From contig NZ_CP126958.1 of assembly GCF_002871915.2 (NCBI RefSeq), forward strand, positions 992,001 to 1,056,000: a stretch of 64,000 nt of DNA. The letters are read 5' to 3'. Both the position numbers and the translations under genes were made by a program. Shown here piece after piece: positions 34,470 through 42,800 of this stretch. The notes below the pieces were generated by a model. The model did no database searches and had not been told where the DNA came from. It saw only the letters and a program-made list of their open reading frames with translations. Each line of letters starts with the position of its first letter. The first letter of the stretch is position 1. The DNA is from Aerococcus loyolae. Lineage in GTDB: Bacteria; Bacillota; Bacilli; Lactobacillales; Aerococcaceae.

Positions 34470-34904
34470 ATGCCAGAAAAAAGTATTCAAAAAATAATGG
34501 TACCTATTGATGGTTCAGAGCCAGCCAAGGCTGCCTTTAAACAAGCCCTTGAATATGCTCATATTTATCAAGCTAAACTCTATATTTTTAGTGTAGCTGC
34601 AGATTTCTTACGCTATGATTTTGATGATTTTAATTTAAAAGCCCATGACCATGAATTATGCGCCTACCAAGAATTATTAAAGAATTATCAAAAAGAAGCT
34701 CAAGAATCCGGAATTAAGGATATAGCCATTGAAGCTCGCCCCGGTGATCCTAGGAAAGAAATTCTTGACTTTGCCGAAGAACATGAAATTGATTTAATTA
34801 TGATGGGTTCAACCGGTAAAGGCGTACTTGATCGCTTACTCATTGGGTCTGTTTCTGAGTATATTATGATCCATGCGGCCTGTGATGTTTTCATTGCTAA
34901 ATAG
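34470..34904 (+). CDS. Universal stress protein A family, second copy
   Basis: A 144-residue UspA-domain paralogue of the preceding gene, with IMVPIDGSEPAKAAFKQAL and the ATP-loop MMGSTGKGVLDRLLIGSVSE. It differs in the middle (FLRYDFDDFNLKAHD) and ends IMIHAACDVFIAK. The two products could form a heterodimer. A terminator follows 17 bases past the stop. Confidence 0.93.
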   Translation: MPEKSIQKIMVPIDGSEPAKAAFKQALEYAHIYQAKLYIFSVAADFLRYDFDDFNLKAHDHELCAYQELLKNYQKEAQESGIKDIAIEARPGDPRKEILDFAEEHEIDLIMMGSTGKGVLDRLLIGSVSEYIMIHAACDVFIAK

Positions 34905-34920
34905 TTCCTGCTTAATAAAA

Positions 34921-34953
34921 AAGAAGCTGGCCACCCTGCCAACTTCTTTTTTT
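34921..34953 (+). terminator. Terminator after the usp pair
   Basis: AAGAAGCTGG (from 34921) pairs with CCAACTTCTT with a small internal offset. T7 follows. Confidence 0.75.
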
Positions 34954-34991
34954 GTAAAATTTACTTATATTTAATAGAAAAGGTGTTTTTA

Positions 34992-35639
34992 TTGCTTTTA
35001 ACTGATTCAGAAACTTTATCCGTTCTGAAAGAAATTATGGCCCTCTTTCCCGACGCTGGCCCTAGCTTAAACTTTAATTCTGTTTACCAATTACTCATCG
35101 CTGTGATGCTCAGTGCTCAATCCACTGATAAAAAGGTCAATGAAGTGACCCCTGACCTTTTTAAAGCTTTTCCCACACCCAAACACTTAGCAGAGGCTAG
35201 CCCTCAGGTCATTGAGCCCTATATCAACCAGCTAGGCCTCTATCATAGCAAGGCACGTTATCTGCATGCAATGGGTCAACAATTAATCGACAAGTATGGT
35301 GGACAAGTTCCCAATCAACGCAGGGATTTAGAAAGTCTTAGTGGTGTGGGGAGGAAAACAGCCAGTGTCGTTCTCAGCCTAGGCTTTGACCAGCCAGCCT
35401 TTGCTGTCGATACCCACATCACTCGCATAGCAAAAAATCATCGCTTTGTTGATCCAAATGCTACGGTAAGAGAAGTGGAGAAACGAATTACTAGGGTCCT
35501 GCCTGCTAGTGAGTGGAAGGATGCCCACCATGCTTTAATTGCCTTTGGCAGGACGATTTGTACTGCCCGTAGCCCTCAATGTTATCGTTACCCGCAATTA
35601 AATCCCCACCAAGATAAGGAGATAAAGCGAAATGACTGA
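34992..35639 (+). CDS. nth: Endonuclease III lacking two Fe-S ligand cysteines
   Basis: A 215-residue DNA glycosylase/AP lyase of the HhH-GPD family for oxidised pyrimidines. The helix-hairpin-helix LSGVGRKTAS holds the catalytic Lys122, and Asp140 lies in FAVDTHITR, so catalysis looks intact. The [4Fe-4S] motif C-x6-C-x2-C-x5-C is degraded: Cys190 and Cys197 remain, but the third and fourth positions are Tyr200 and His206. The start is TTG at 34992 because AAAAGGTG lies 6 bases before it. The 5-formyl-THF cyclo-ligase gene overlaps its end by 8 bases. Confidence 0.9.
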   Translation: MLLTDSETLSVLKEIMALFPDAGPSLNFNSVYQLLIAVMLSAQSTDKKVNEVTPDLFKAFPTPKHLAEASPQVIEPYINQLGLYHSKARYLHAMGQQLIDKYGGQVPNQRRDLESLSGVGRKTASVVLSLGFDQPAFAVDTHITRIAKNHRFVDPNATVREVEKRITRVLPASEWKDAHHALIAFGRTICTARSPQCYRYPQLNPHQDKEIKRND

Positions 35640-36231
35640 TGAAATCGATAAAGCAAAAGCTAGTCTACGTCAAAAAATAAAAAGCAAGCGTCAAACCCTC
35701 CCTCAATCGTATTATCAGTGGGCAAATGAAATCATTAGCCATAAATTAGTCAACTTTTCGATTTTTAACCAAGCTAAGCGTATATTACTTTTTTCCAGTC
35801 TGCCCTATGAATTTAATACCCAAGAACTGATTAATTTTTGTTTTAAGCAAGAAATTCAAGTTCTTCTGCCCCGAGTTGAGGGAAAATCACTTGGTTTGCA
35901 CTACGTGAATGAATCAAGCACTTATCAAAAAAGTAAATATGACATTTTAGAGCCTCAGGCTAATAGTCCCCAAGCTGGCATTAGTATGCTAGATCTCATT
36001 ATTTTACCCTGCTTAAGTTGTAACCGCCATGGACAACGTTTAGGTTACGGTGGAGGCTATTATGACCGCCTCTTGGTTGATTTTAAAGGAATAACCATAA
36101 TTCCTTACTTCGATAAACTAATGACCTCAGATATTCCTTGTAATGACTATGACATAAAAGCAGATTACATTATAAGTGAAAGTGGTATCTTTTCGACTAA
36201 CGAATCAAGTGACCGACCTTTCCTTGAGTAA
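35632..36231 (+). CDS. 5-formyltetrahydrofolate cyclo-ligase
   Basis: A 199-residue MTHFS family enzyme that converts 5-formyl-THF to 5,10-methenyl-THF with ATP. The ATP-binding C-terminal motif RLGYGGGYYDRLL is diagnostic. The N-terminal LRQKIKSKRQTLP and FSSLPYEFNTQELI also fit. It overlaps nth by 8 bases and its 3' end overlaps the convergent ybaK-like gene by 35 bases, so both genes share sequence on opposite strands. It adds to the folate genes at the left end of the window. Confidence 0.92.
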   Translation: MTDEIDKAKASLRQKIKSKRQTLPQSYYQWANEIISHKLVNFSIFNQAKRILLFSSLPYEFNTQELINFCFKQEIQVLLPRVEGKSLGLHYVNESSTYQKSKYDILEPQANSPQAGISMLDLIILPCLSCNRHGQRLGYGGGYYDRLLVDFKGITIIPYFDKLMTSDIPCNDYDIKADYIISESGIFSTNESSDRPFLE

Positions 36232-36655
36232 CTTCTATTAGAGCCTTAGGATCCAGACCGATTTGTTTGCCCCGTTCACCAGCACTGACAAATATTTCCT
36301 CTTCCTTAAGACAAGAGTCATTGTACCAAGTACGATATTTTTTCTTCATACCTAAAGGCGAACAACCGCCTCTCACATAGCCGGTGAGGTCCAATAGTTC
36401 CTTAACATGGACTAATTCAACTCGCTTACTATTAATAACGCGGGCACATTGCTTAAGGTCAAACTCTTGGTCAAGCGGTATCACAAATACAACGATTTCA
36501 TGGTCATGGGTCCTGGCCACCAAGGTCTTGTAGGACGATTTCCCTTCTTGCGGTTGAAAACTACCATCTCTATATGGAATGATGGCTTCTTCATAAGAGA
36601 TCTTTGCCTGGTCTAAGAGGCGCATAGCATTGGTCTTTTTATGTTTTTTACTCAC
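36197..36655 (-). CDS. YbaK/EbsC-type aminoacyl-tRNA deacylase
   Basis: A 152-residue protein of the YbaK family, which hydrolyses Cys-tRNA(Pro) made by error-prone ProRS. Conserved positions are YRDGSFQPQEG, the catalytic-region Lys in SSYKTLVART, and the C-terminal GYVRGGCSPLGMKKKYRTW. The start is GTG at 36655 with GGAGG 6 bases upstream. It overlaps the upstream dehydratase gene by 8 bases, and its 3' end overlaps the opposite-strand folate gene by 35 bases. Confidence 0.9.
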   Translation of the reverse strand: MSKKHKKTNAMRLLDQAKISYEEAIIPYRDGSFQPQEGKSSYKTLVARTHDHEIVVFVIPLDQEFDLKQCARVINSKRVELVHVKELLDLTGYVRGGCSPLGMKKKYRTWYNDSCLKEEEIFVSAGERGKQIGLDPKALIEVTQGKVGHLIR

Positions 36656-37505
36656 GTTCTGCCTCCATCTCTTTCATAACTCTGGGTAAGAGATCAGCGA
36701 TTTGACTAGGGCGAACAATATATTGATCTTGGTAAATGCGGTCTGCAATATAACTATGGAGAAAAGTCGCTGCTTTCAAAGCGGCTTCATGATCTGTATA
36801 TTGGCCCATAAAGCCACAAACCATCCCAGTCAAAGTATCACCCATTCCACCAGTTGCCATACCAGGATTGCCGATAGCTAATTGATAAAATTTAGAATGG
36901 TCAGCAAAATATAAACGGCTAGGTGCTCCTTTAAGGACCAAATTCAGCTGATATTGGTTAACGAATGATTGAATTCTTTCATTATCGTGATAGGAAATTT
37001 CACCATGCGATAAGCGTTCCCACTCCCCATAATGTGGAGTCAAAACGAGATATTTTGCCTGGGATAATTGGTCTAAGCCTTGATCTTTTTGACTGAGAAT
37101 AGAAATCGCATCGGCATCAATAACCAATATTTTATCAGTAATAACTTGTTTAATGAGCAACATAATCTGGTTAAAGCGTGAATGGTCGCGACCAAAGCCT
37201 GGCCCGATGCCAATCACATCAGCCTTTTCAATGGCCTTTTTCAAGCTATCTTGCCGACGCCAATCACTAACCATCACTTCAGGTAAAACGCTATGGATGG
37301 CAGGCCGGTTCACTGGATCGGTAAAGACAGTCGTCAGTCCTGCCCCACTATTGACACAAGCCATGGCAGCCATCTGAATTGCACCACCCATGGACTGATT
37401 GCCTCCGATCAAAACAATATTGCCGTAGTCGCCCTTATATGAATTGGCTTGGCGCTTGGGAAAATGTTGAATAATTTCAGATTTCTCAATTTCAACTTTC
37501 TCCAT
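36648..37505 (-). CDS. nnrD: ADP-dependent NAD(P)H-hydrate dehydratase
   Basis: A 285-residue ribokinase-fold enzyme that repairs hydrated NAD(P)H (NADHX, NADPHX). Seen motifs are KGDYGNIVLIGGNQSMGGAI, VIGIGPGFGRD, LTPHYGEWERL and GNPGMATGGMGDTLTGMVCG with the catalytic Asp. It lacks the N-terminal epimerase (NnrE) domain. An AAAGGGATG site precedes the ATG. It is the first gene of a pair with the ybaK-like gene (8-base overlap). Confidence 0.9.
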   Translation of the reverse strand: MEKVEIEKSEIIQHFPKRQANSYKGDYGNIVLIGGNQSMGGAIQMAAMACVNSGAGLTTVFTDPVNRPAIHSVLPEVMVSDWRRQDSLKKAIEKADVIGIGPGFGRDHSRFNQIMLLIKQVITDKILVIDADAISILSQKDQGLDQLSQAKYLVLTPHYGEWERLSHGEISYHDNERIQSFVNQYQLNLVLKGAPSRLYFADHSKFYQLAIGNPGMATGGMGDTLTGMVCGFMGQYTDHEAALKAATFLHSYIADRIYQDQYIVRPSQIADLLPRVMKEMEAERE

Positions 37506-37546
37506 TTGCTCATCCCTTTCTCTTTGCCCAGTATAATTTGATTACG

Positions 37547-37577
37547 AAAAAGAGCGATTTTAATCATCGCTCTTTTT
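37547..37577 (-). terminator. Terminator after glutamate dehydrogenase
   Basis: AAAAAGAGCGAT (37547-37558) pairs perfectly with ATCGCTCTTTTT (37566-37577), with a 7-base loop. It is near symmetric, with T on both strands, and lies 26 bases past the gdhA stop. Confidence 0.88.
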
Positions 37578-37602
37578 CAACAATATACTCTTTTTAAAAG
37601 GA

Positions 37603-38949
37603 TTAAACAAGTCCTTGAGATAACATCGCTTGAGCAACTTTACTAAAACCAGCAATGTTTGCTCCTGCAATTAAGTTATAAGGATCATTGGTGTATTTTT
37701 CAGCGGCTGAAGTCGCTTGTTGATAGATATTGTCCATGATATCTTTTAATTTTTGGTCGACTTCTTCAAAGGTCCAAGATAATCTTTGACTATTTTGAGA
37801 CATTTCTAGGGCTGATACGGCCACCCCACCTGCATTAGCTGCTTTAGCTGGGCCAACAAATACACCGGCTTCAAGAAGGGTATCTGTTGCAGCTTTATCT
37901 AAAGGCATATTGGCACCTTCAGAAACATATTTAACCCCATTCTTTACGGCTTGTTCAGCACCCGGTTTTTTCACTTCATTTTGAGTAGCGCAAGGCATAG
38001 CCACATCAACATCAATAGCGTGTTTCCAAACAACACCTTCATAATAACTAGCACTTGGTCGTTCTTCAGCATACACTTTGATCCGTTCACGTCTATTTTC
38101 CTTGACGTCTTTTAGTAAATCAATATCGATGCCTTCTTCATCAACGACGTAACCATTGGAGTCAGAGACTGTAAGGACAGTAGCGCCAAGTTCTTGAGCC
38201 TTTTCAGCAGCATAAATAGCCACATTACCAGCCCCAGAGATCATAATCCGTTTGCCTTCAATGGCTTCTCCCTTGGCAGCTAACATATTATTCAAGAAAT
38301 AAACTGCCCCATAGCCAGTGGCTTGGGTACGAGCGAGTGAACCTCCATAAGTTAAAGGTTTTCCAGTAATCACACCATTTTGGAAACCATTTAGGCGTTT
38401 ATATTGGCCGTATAAGTAGCCAACTTCACGGGCACCCACACCAATGTCCCCTGCTGGAACGTCCATATCAGGACCGATATATTTTTGTAATTCGGTCATA
38501 AAGCTTTGACAAAAGCGCATAATCTCTTGGTCAGATTTCCCCTTAGGATCAAAGTCAGAACCACCCTTACCTCCGCCAATAGGTAAGCCGGTTAGGCTGT
38601 TTTTAAAGATTTGTTCAAAACCTAAGAATTTTAAAATACTCTTATTAACGGTTGGATGGAAACGTAGGCCACCTTTGTAGGGACCAATTGCTGAATTAAA
38701 TTGAACCCGAAAAGCGGTGTTAACTCGAGCCTTGCCTTGATCATCCATCCAAGGCACTCTAAACTCAATGATACGTTCTGGAATAGCTAAAATTTGTAAT
38801 AGGTTAGCCTCAATATATTCGGGATGTTCTTCAAAAACAGGTTCAACACTATCTACAAATTCATGAAGAACTTGTAAAAATTCTGGTTCCTGTTCATACT
38901 TCTTATCCCACAATTGACGTGTTTCTTGAAGATATTCTTTTGCGTTCAT
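37603..38949 (-). CDS. gdhA: NADP-specific glutamate dehydrogenase
   Basis: A 448-residue hexameric-type GDH (the usual size) interconverting 2-oxoglutarate plus ammonia and glutamate. The substrate-site block PIGGGKGGSDFDPKGKSD carries the catalytic Lys region, GPDMDVPAGDIGVGAREVGY follows, and the Rossmann motif is SGAGNVAIYAAEKAQELG. Coenzyme preference is inferred from the overall subfamily pattern. Monocistronic, bounded by a strong terminator. Confidence 0.95.
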   Translation of the reverse strand: MNAKEYLQETRQLWDKKYEQEPEFLQVLHEFVDSVEPVFEEHPEYIEANLLQILAIPERIIEFRVPWMDDQGKARVNTAFRVQFNSAIGPYKGGLRFHPTVNKSILKFLGFEQIFKNSLTGLPIGGGKGGSDFDPKGKSDQEIMRFCQSFMTELQKYIGPDMDVPAGDIGVGAREVGYLYGQYKRLNGFQNGVITGKPLTYGGSLARTQATGYGAVYFLNNMLAAKGEAIEGKRIMISGAGNVAIYAAEKAQELGATVLTVSDSNGYVVDEEGIDIDLLKDVKENRRERIKVYAEERPSASYYEGVVWKHAIDVDVAMPCATQNEVKKPGAEQAVKNGVKYVSEGANMPLDKAATDTLLEAGVFVGPAKAANAGGVAVSALEMSQNSQRLSWTFEEVDQKLKDIMDNIYQQATSAAEKYTNDPYNLIAGANIAGFSKVAQAMLSQGLV

Positions 38950-39068
38950 ATTACATTCACACTTTCTATTGAGTATAGATATAAACTGATAAAACCTTTT
39001 CCTATGGAGAACGATTAAATCATATGAAGATTATAGCAGATAATGAATTAGATGTCAGACAATTCTGA

Positions 39069-39581
39069 TTATGAAAGCGAATTCTTTTCTTTGCTCTGTT
39101 TTTCCTTCTCACAATTGCGTAAATTTTGTTGGTGAAGTTGATGGAAGAAGTCATCTTCTAACTGTCTCTTCCAGACCGTTACCCCGGTTTTTTGGTAGAG
39201 TTCCAGGGCGTAAGGATGATTGTGGTAATCATAGAGATAAGAAACTTTTTTTATTCCCGCTTGAATAATTTGTTTAGTACAAGGCAAGCAAGGGAAATGC
39301 GTCACATAAATTTCAGCGCCCTCAGTAGAAACACCAAATTTAGCGCACTGAATAATCGCATTCATTTCAGCATGAATCGTACGCACACAATGCCCATCTT
39401 CCAAGTAACATCCCCCTTCACTGCAATGGGTTTCTCCACTGACAGAACCATTATAGCCTCCAGCGATAACACGATTATCTCTAACGATCACAGCACCCAC
39501 CATCAAACGGTCACAAGTGCTCCGCATCGACAAAACCAAGGCTTGTGATAAAAAATACTGATCCCAAGGTATACGCTTCAT
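39069..39581 (-). CDS. comEB: dCMP/cytidine-type deaminase (ComEB-like)
   Basis: A 170-residue deoxycytidylate-deaminase-like enzyme. The zinc site is HAEMNAII (His70, Glu72) and PCLPC (Cys98, Cys101), plus the second cluster Cys/His positions of dCMP deaminases (THCSEGGCYLEDGHC). It converts dCMP to dUMP for thymidylate synthesis. In competent Firmicutes the homologue sits in the comE locus, but no comEA or comEC is here. The ATG at 39581 has AGGGGG 6 bases upstream and begins the family consensus; longer in-frame starts add unrelated residues. Confidence 0.9.
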   Translation of the reverse strand: MKRIPWDQYFLSQALVLSMRSTCDRLMVGAVIVRDNRVIAGGYNGSVSGETHCSEGGCYLEDGHCVRTIHAEMNAIIQCAKFGVSTEGAEIYVTHFPCLPCTKQIIQAGIKKVSYLYDYHNHPYALELYQKTGVTVWKRQLEDDFFHQLHQQNLRNCEKEKQSKEKNSLS

Positions 39582-39698
39582 GACTATCCCCCTATTTCTT
39601 GATACTCTCATTATACCAAAGCTTAGAGCCTTGAAAAGAAATGTAAAGGTTAAATATGAAATTATCCTACTTGTAAAATTACTATAATAAGTCAACAA

Positions 39699-39737
39699 AA
39701 CCCCTCCTAGCTACTCGAAGTATAGTTTGGAGGGGTT
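39699..39737 (-). terminator. Terminator after the surface protein gene
   Basis: AACCCCTCC (39699-39707) pairs with GGAGGGGTT (39729-39737), with extra inner pairs. TTTTG follows on the minus strand. It lies 88 bases past the adhesin stop. Confidence 0.7.
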
Positions 39738-39824
39738 GCTTTACATAACCATATTTTTATTTAACACTTAGTTTAAAACGAATTACTCACTATAAGTAGT
39801 CATAAAGTGAAGTTCCTGTAAAAA

Positions 39825-42800
39825 TTAAATCTTTCTTTTCTTAAAGACTCTAACACCTACTAGAGTAAGAGCTAGCCCAAAAACTGATGTCAGTGAAGAT
39901 GAGCCGATAGACCCAGTCTTAGGTAGACTAGAGGAAGCATTCGTTGGTGTAGTAGCTAGTTTAGTATATTCACTTGGATTATCAAAAGAAGCGTCTCCAT
40001 CTTTTTCACTCCCCTTAGCTGGAGTGTACTGAGTAGAAATTTTCTTGCTGGTTTCTGGCAGCACTTCTACTACCTTGTCAACTGAATCTACTTTCTTAAC
40101 CTTATCATTCGTTTGGCGGCTATTATGTTCTTGAACAGATTTTTTAATATCCTGTAACTTCACATAGATATAGGTGACTTCTTGCTTGATATTTTCGATG
40201 TATTGGCCTTGCGTACTCTTGCCTGCCTTATCAAAGTGCGCCCCGTTCTTAGCTTCCACTTTCACTAAGCGGTAACCTGGCCTATCTTTTTTAGAAGTGA
40301 TGTATTGGTCAGTCGATTTTCCACTAGTTTCAGGAATATTTACTAGCTCATCAACTGAAACAACTTTTCCTTCTTCATCAACTGTTTGATAGATATGGTG
40401 TTCTTGGAATGTGCCTTGTTCTTCTACTGGTGGCTCTTCTTGGACTTTTTCATAGATATAGGTCACTTCTTGTTTAGTATTTTCAACATAGTTGGCTCTG
40501 GTTTCAGCACCATTCTTGTCGAATTGGCCACCATTTTTCGTTTCGATCTTAACCAGTGTGTAGTCAGACTTATCTTTCTTAGAGGTAGTATATTGGTCCG
40601 AAGATTTTCCTTCACTGATTACTCCATCGGTGACTTCATCGGTTGAAAGAACATTCCCGTTCTTATCAACGGTTCTGTAAATGTGGTGTTCTTGGAAACT
40701 CCCCTTGGTCTTTTGTACCCGTTCATAAATATAGGTGACTTCTAATTTCTTGTTGGAAACAAAGTTACCTTTAGTTTCTTGGCCTTCTTTAGAGAACTTC
40801 ACACCGAACTTCTTAGAGTCTTCGTTACTTGGAGTAACGGAAACTAGTTTGTAACCACCCTTGTCTTGTTTAGAGGTGGTGTATTTTTGATCTGTTTTAC
40901 CGCTGCTTACCTCATTATCCTTGGTTTCATCGGTTGAGAGGACGTTGCCGTCTTCATCCACTGTACGATAGATATGGTGTTCTTGGAAGCTACCTTTGGT
41001 TTTTTGAACCCGTTCATAAACATAGGTGACTTCTAATTTCTTGTCGGAAATATAGTTACCTTTAGTTTCTTGACCATCTTTGGAGAACTTTACCCCAGAT
41101 TTCTTGGATTCTTCAGTGCTTGGAGTAACTGACACTAACTTATAGCCGTCCTTTTCTTGTTTTGAGGTAGTATAGCTTTGGTCAGATTTACCAGTTGTCA
41201 CTTCATTATCTTTTCTTTCCTCAGTCGAAATCACATTACCTTCTTCATCTACAGTGCGGTAAATGTGGTGTTCTTGGAAGGAACCTTTCTTCTCAACTGG
41301 TGCTTCTTCTTGAACTTTTTCGTAGATGTAGGTGACTTCTTGCTTGGTGTTGTCAACATAGTTAGCTTTGGTTTCAGCACCGTTCTTATCGAATTGACCG
41401 CCATTCTTAGCTTCTACCTTAACGAGTTTGTAGCCAGGCTTGTCCTTCTTAGAGGTAGTGTATTGATCAGAAGATTTTCCTTCAGAAGTTTCACCATCGC
41501 TGACTTCATCAGTTGATAGGATGTTTCCGTTCTTATCAACGGTTCTATAGATATGGTGTTCTTGGAAGGAACCTTTTTCTTCTTGAACTTTTTCATAAAT
41601 GTAGGTGACTTCTTGCTTGGTATTGTCAACATAGTTAGCCTTGGTTTGGGTGCCGTCCTTAGCGAACTTCCCACCATTTTTACCTTCAATCTTAACCAAT
41701 TTGTATCCAGGCTTATCTTTCTTAGCGGTGGTGTAAGTTTCGTTCGATTTTCCTTCAGAAGTTTCACCATCGGTGACTTCATCGGTTGAAAGGATATTTC
41801 CGTTCTTATCAACGGTTCTGTAGATATGGTGTTCTTGGAAAGAGCCTTTTTCTTCTTGAACTTTTTCATAAATGTAGGTGACTTCTTGCTTGGTATTGTC
41901 AACGTAGTTAGCTTTGGTTTCAGCACCATTTTTATCGAACTGACCACCATTTTTAGCTTCTACCTTAACGAGTTTATAACCAGCTTTGTCTTTCTTAGAA
42001 GTGGTGTATTGATCAGAAGATTTTCCTTCAGTGGTCTTACTGTCTTCTTTTGAATCTTCAGAGATCACATTTCCGTTCTTATCAACGGTTCTGTAGATAT
42101 GGTGTTCTTGGAAAGAGCCTTTGGGTTTATTGATTGGTTCATACCAATAAGTGATCTCTTTCCCCGCAGGTTGCCATCCGCTGGTCCAGTAAGATAATCT
42201 TTGCCCTTTTGGCATATCATTAAATTTATAACGAGTTTTTCCATCATTAGAAAATGATAAAATTCCTTTGTCATCTTTCCATAAGAAATTGACACCGATG
42301 TACTTAGCATCTGACTTCACACCTGCCACTGATGAAGCGATTGGTTCTGAAACATATACTTGATAATCTTCTTCTTTAACTTTTTCTTTGTTTACTAGTT
42401 CAACGACTTTTCCAACAACAGTCTTATAGTTTCTGACTGGAAGTTTAACCCCTGTAGCCTTATCCCACATTTCAATGACAATATCACCATTATCATTAAC
42501 CACTGTACGACGAACAACAAAGGTTCTAGAAACGCTAGCTGCGTTATTAACAATCGTATTGACTATTGAAAAGCCCTTACCAGCCCAATAAGTACCATTG
42601 ATTTTACCTTCAGGATAGTTCGATGCTTTGACCAAACGATAATCGTCTTTATTAAACTCTTTATAAAAACGATCTTTGGAACTATTGGTAATATAGCTAT
42701 CTCCTACGAAAGCAGGGAATTCTTGGGAAGGAGCTAATTGTTTTTTTGTTCCAACTTCTAAATAATTGACCAGAACCTTTGTCTTATGTGGCAATGATTG

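Noticed and set aside
40145..42124. Evenly spaced repeats that might suggest a CRISPR-like array
   Set aside because: Units are 273-291 bp, coding and in one frame. There are no short repeats with unique spacers and no cas genes.
40386..42310. Long open frames on the strand opposite and out of frame with the adhesin
   Set aside because: They arise from the repeat structure and codon pattern of the adhesin, recur once per repeat, and lack ribosome-binding sites.
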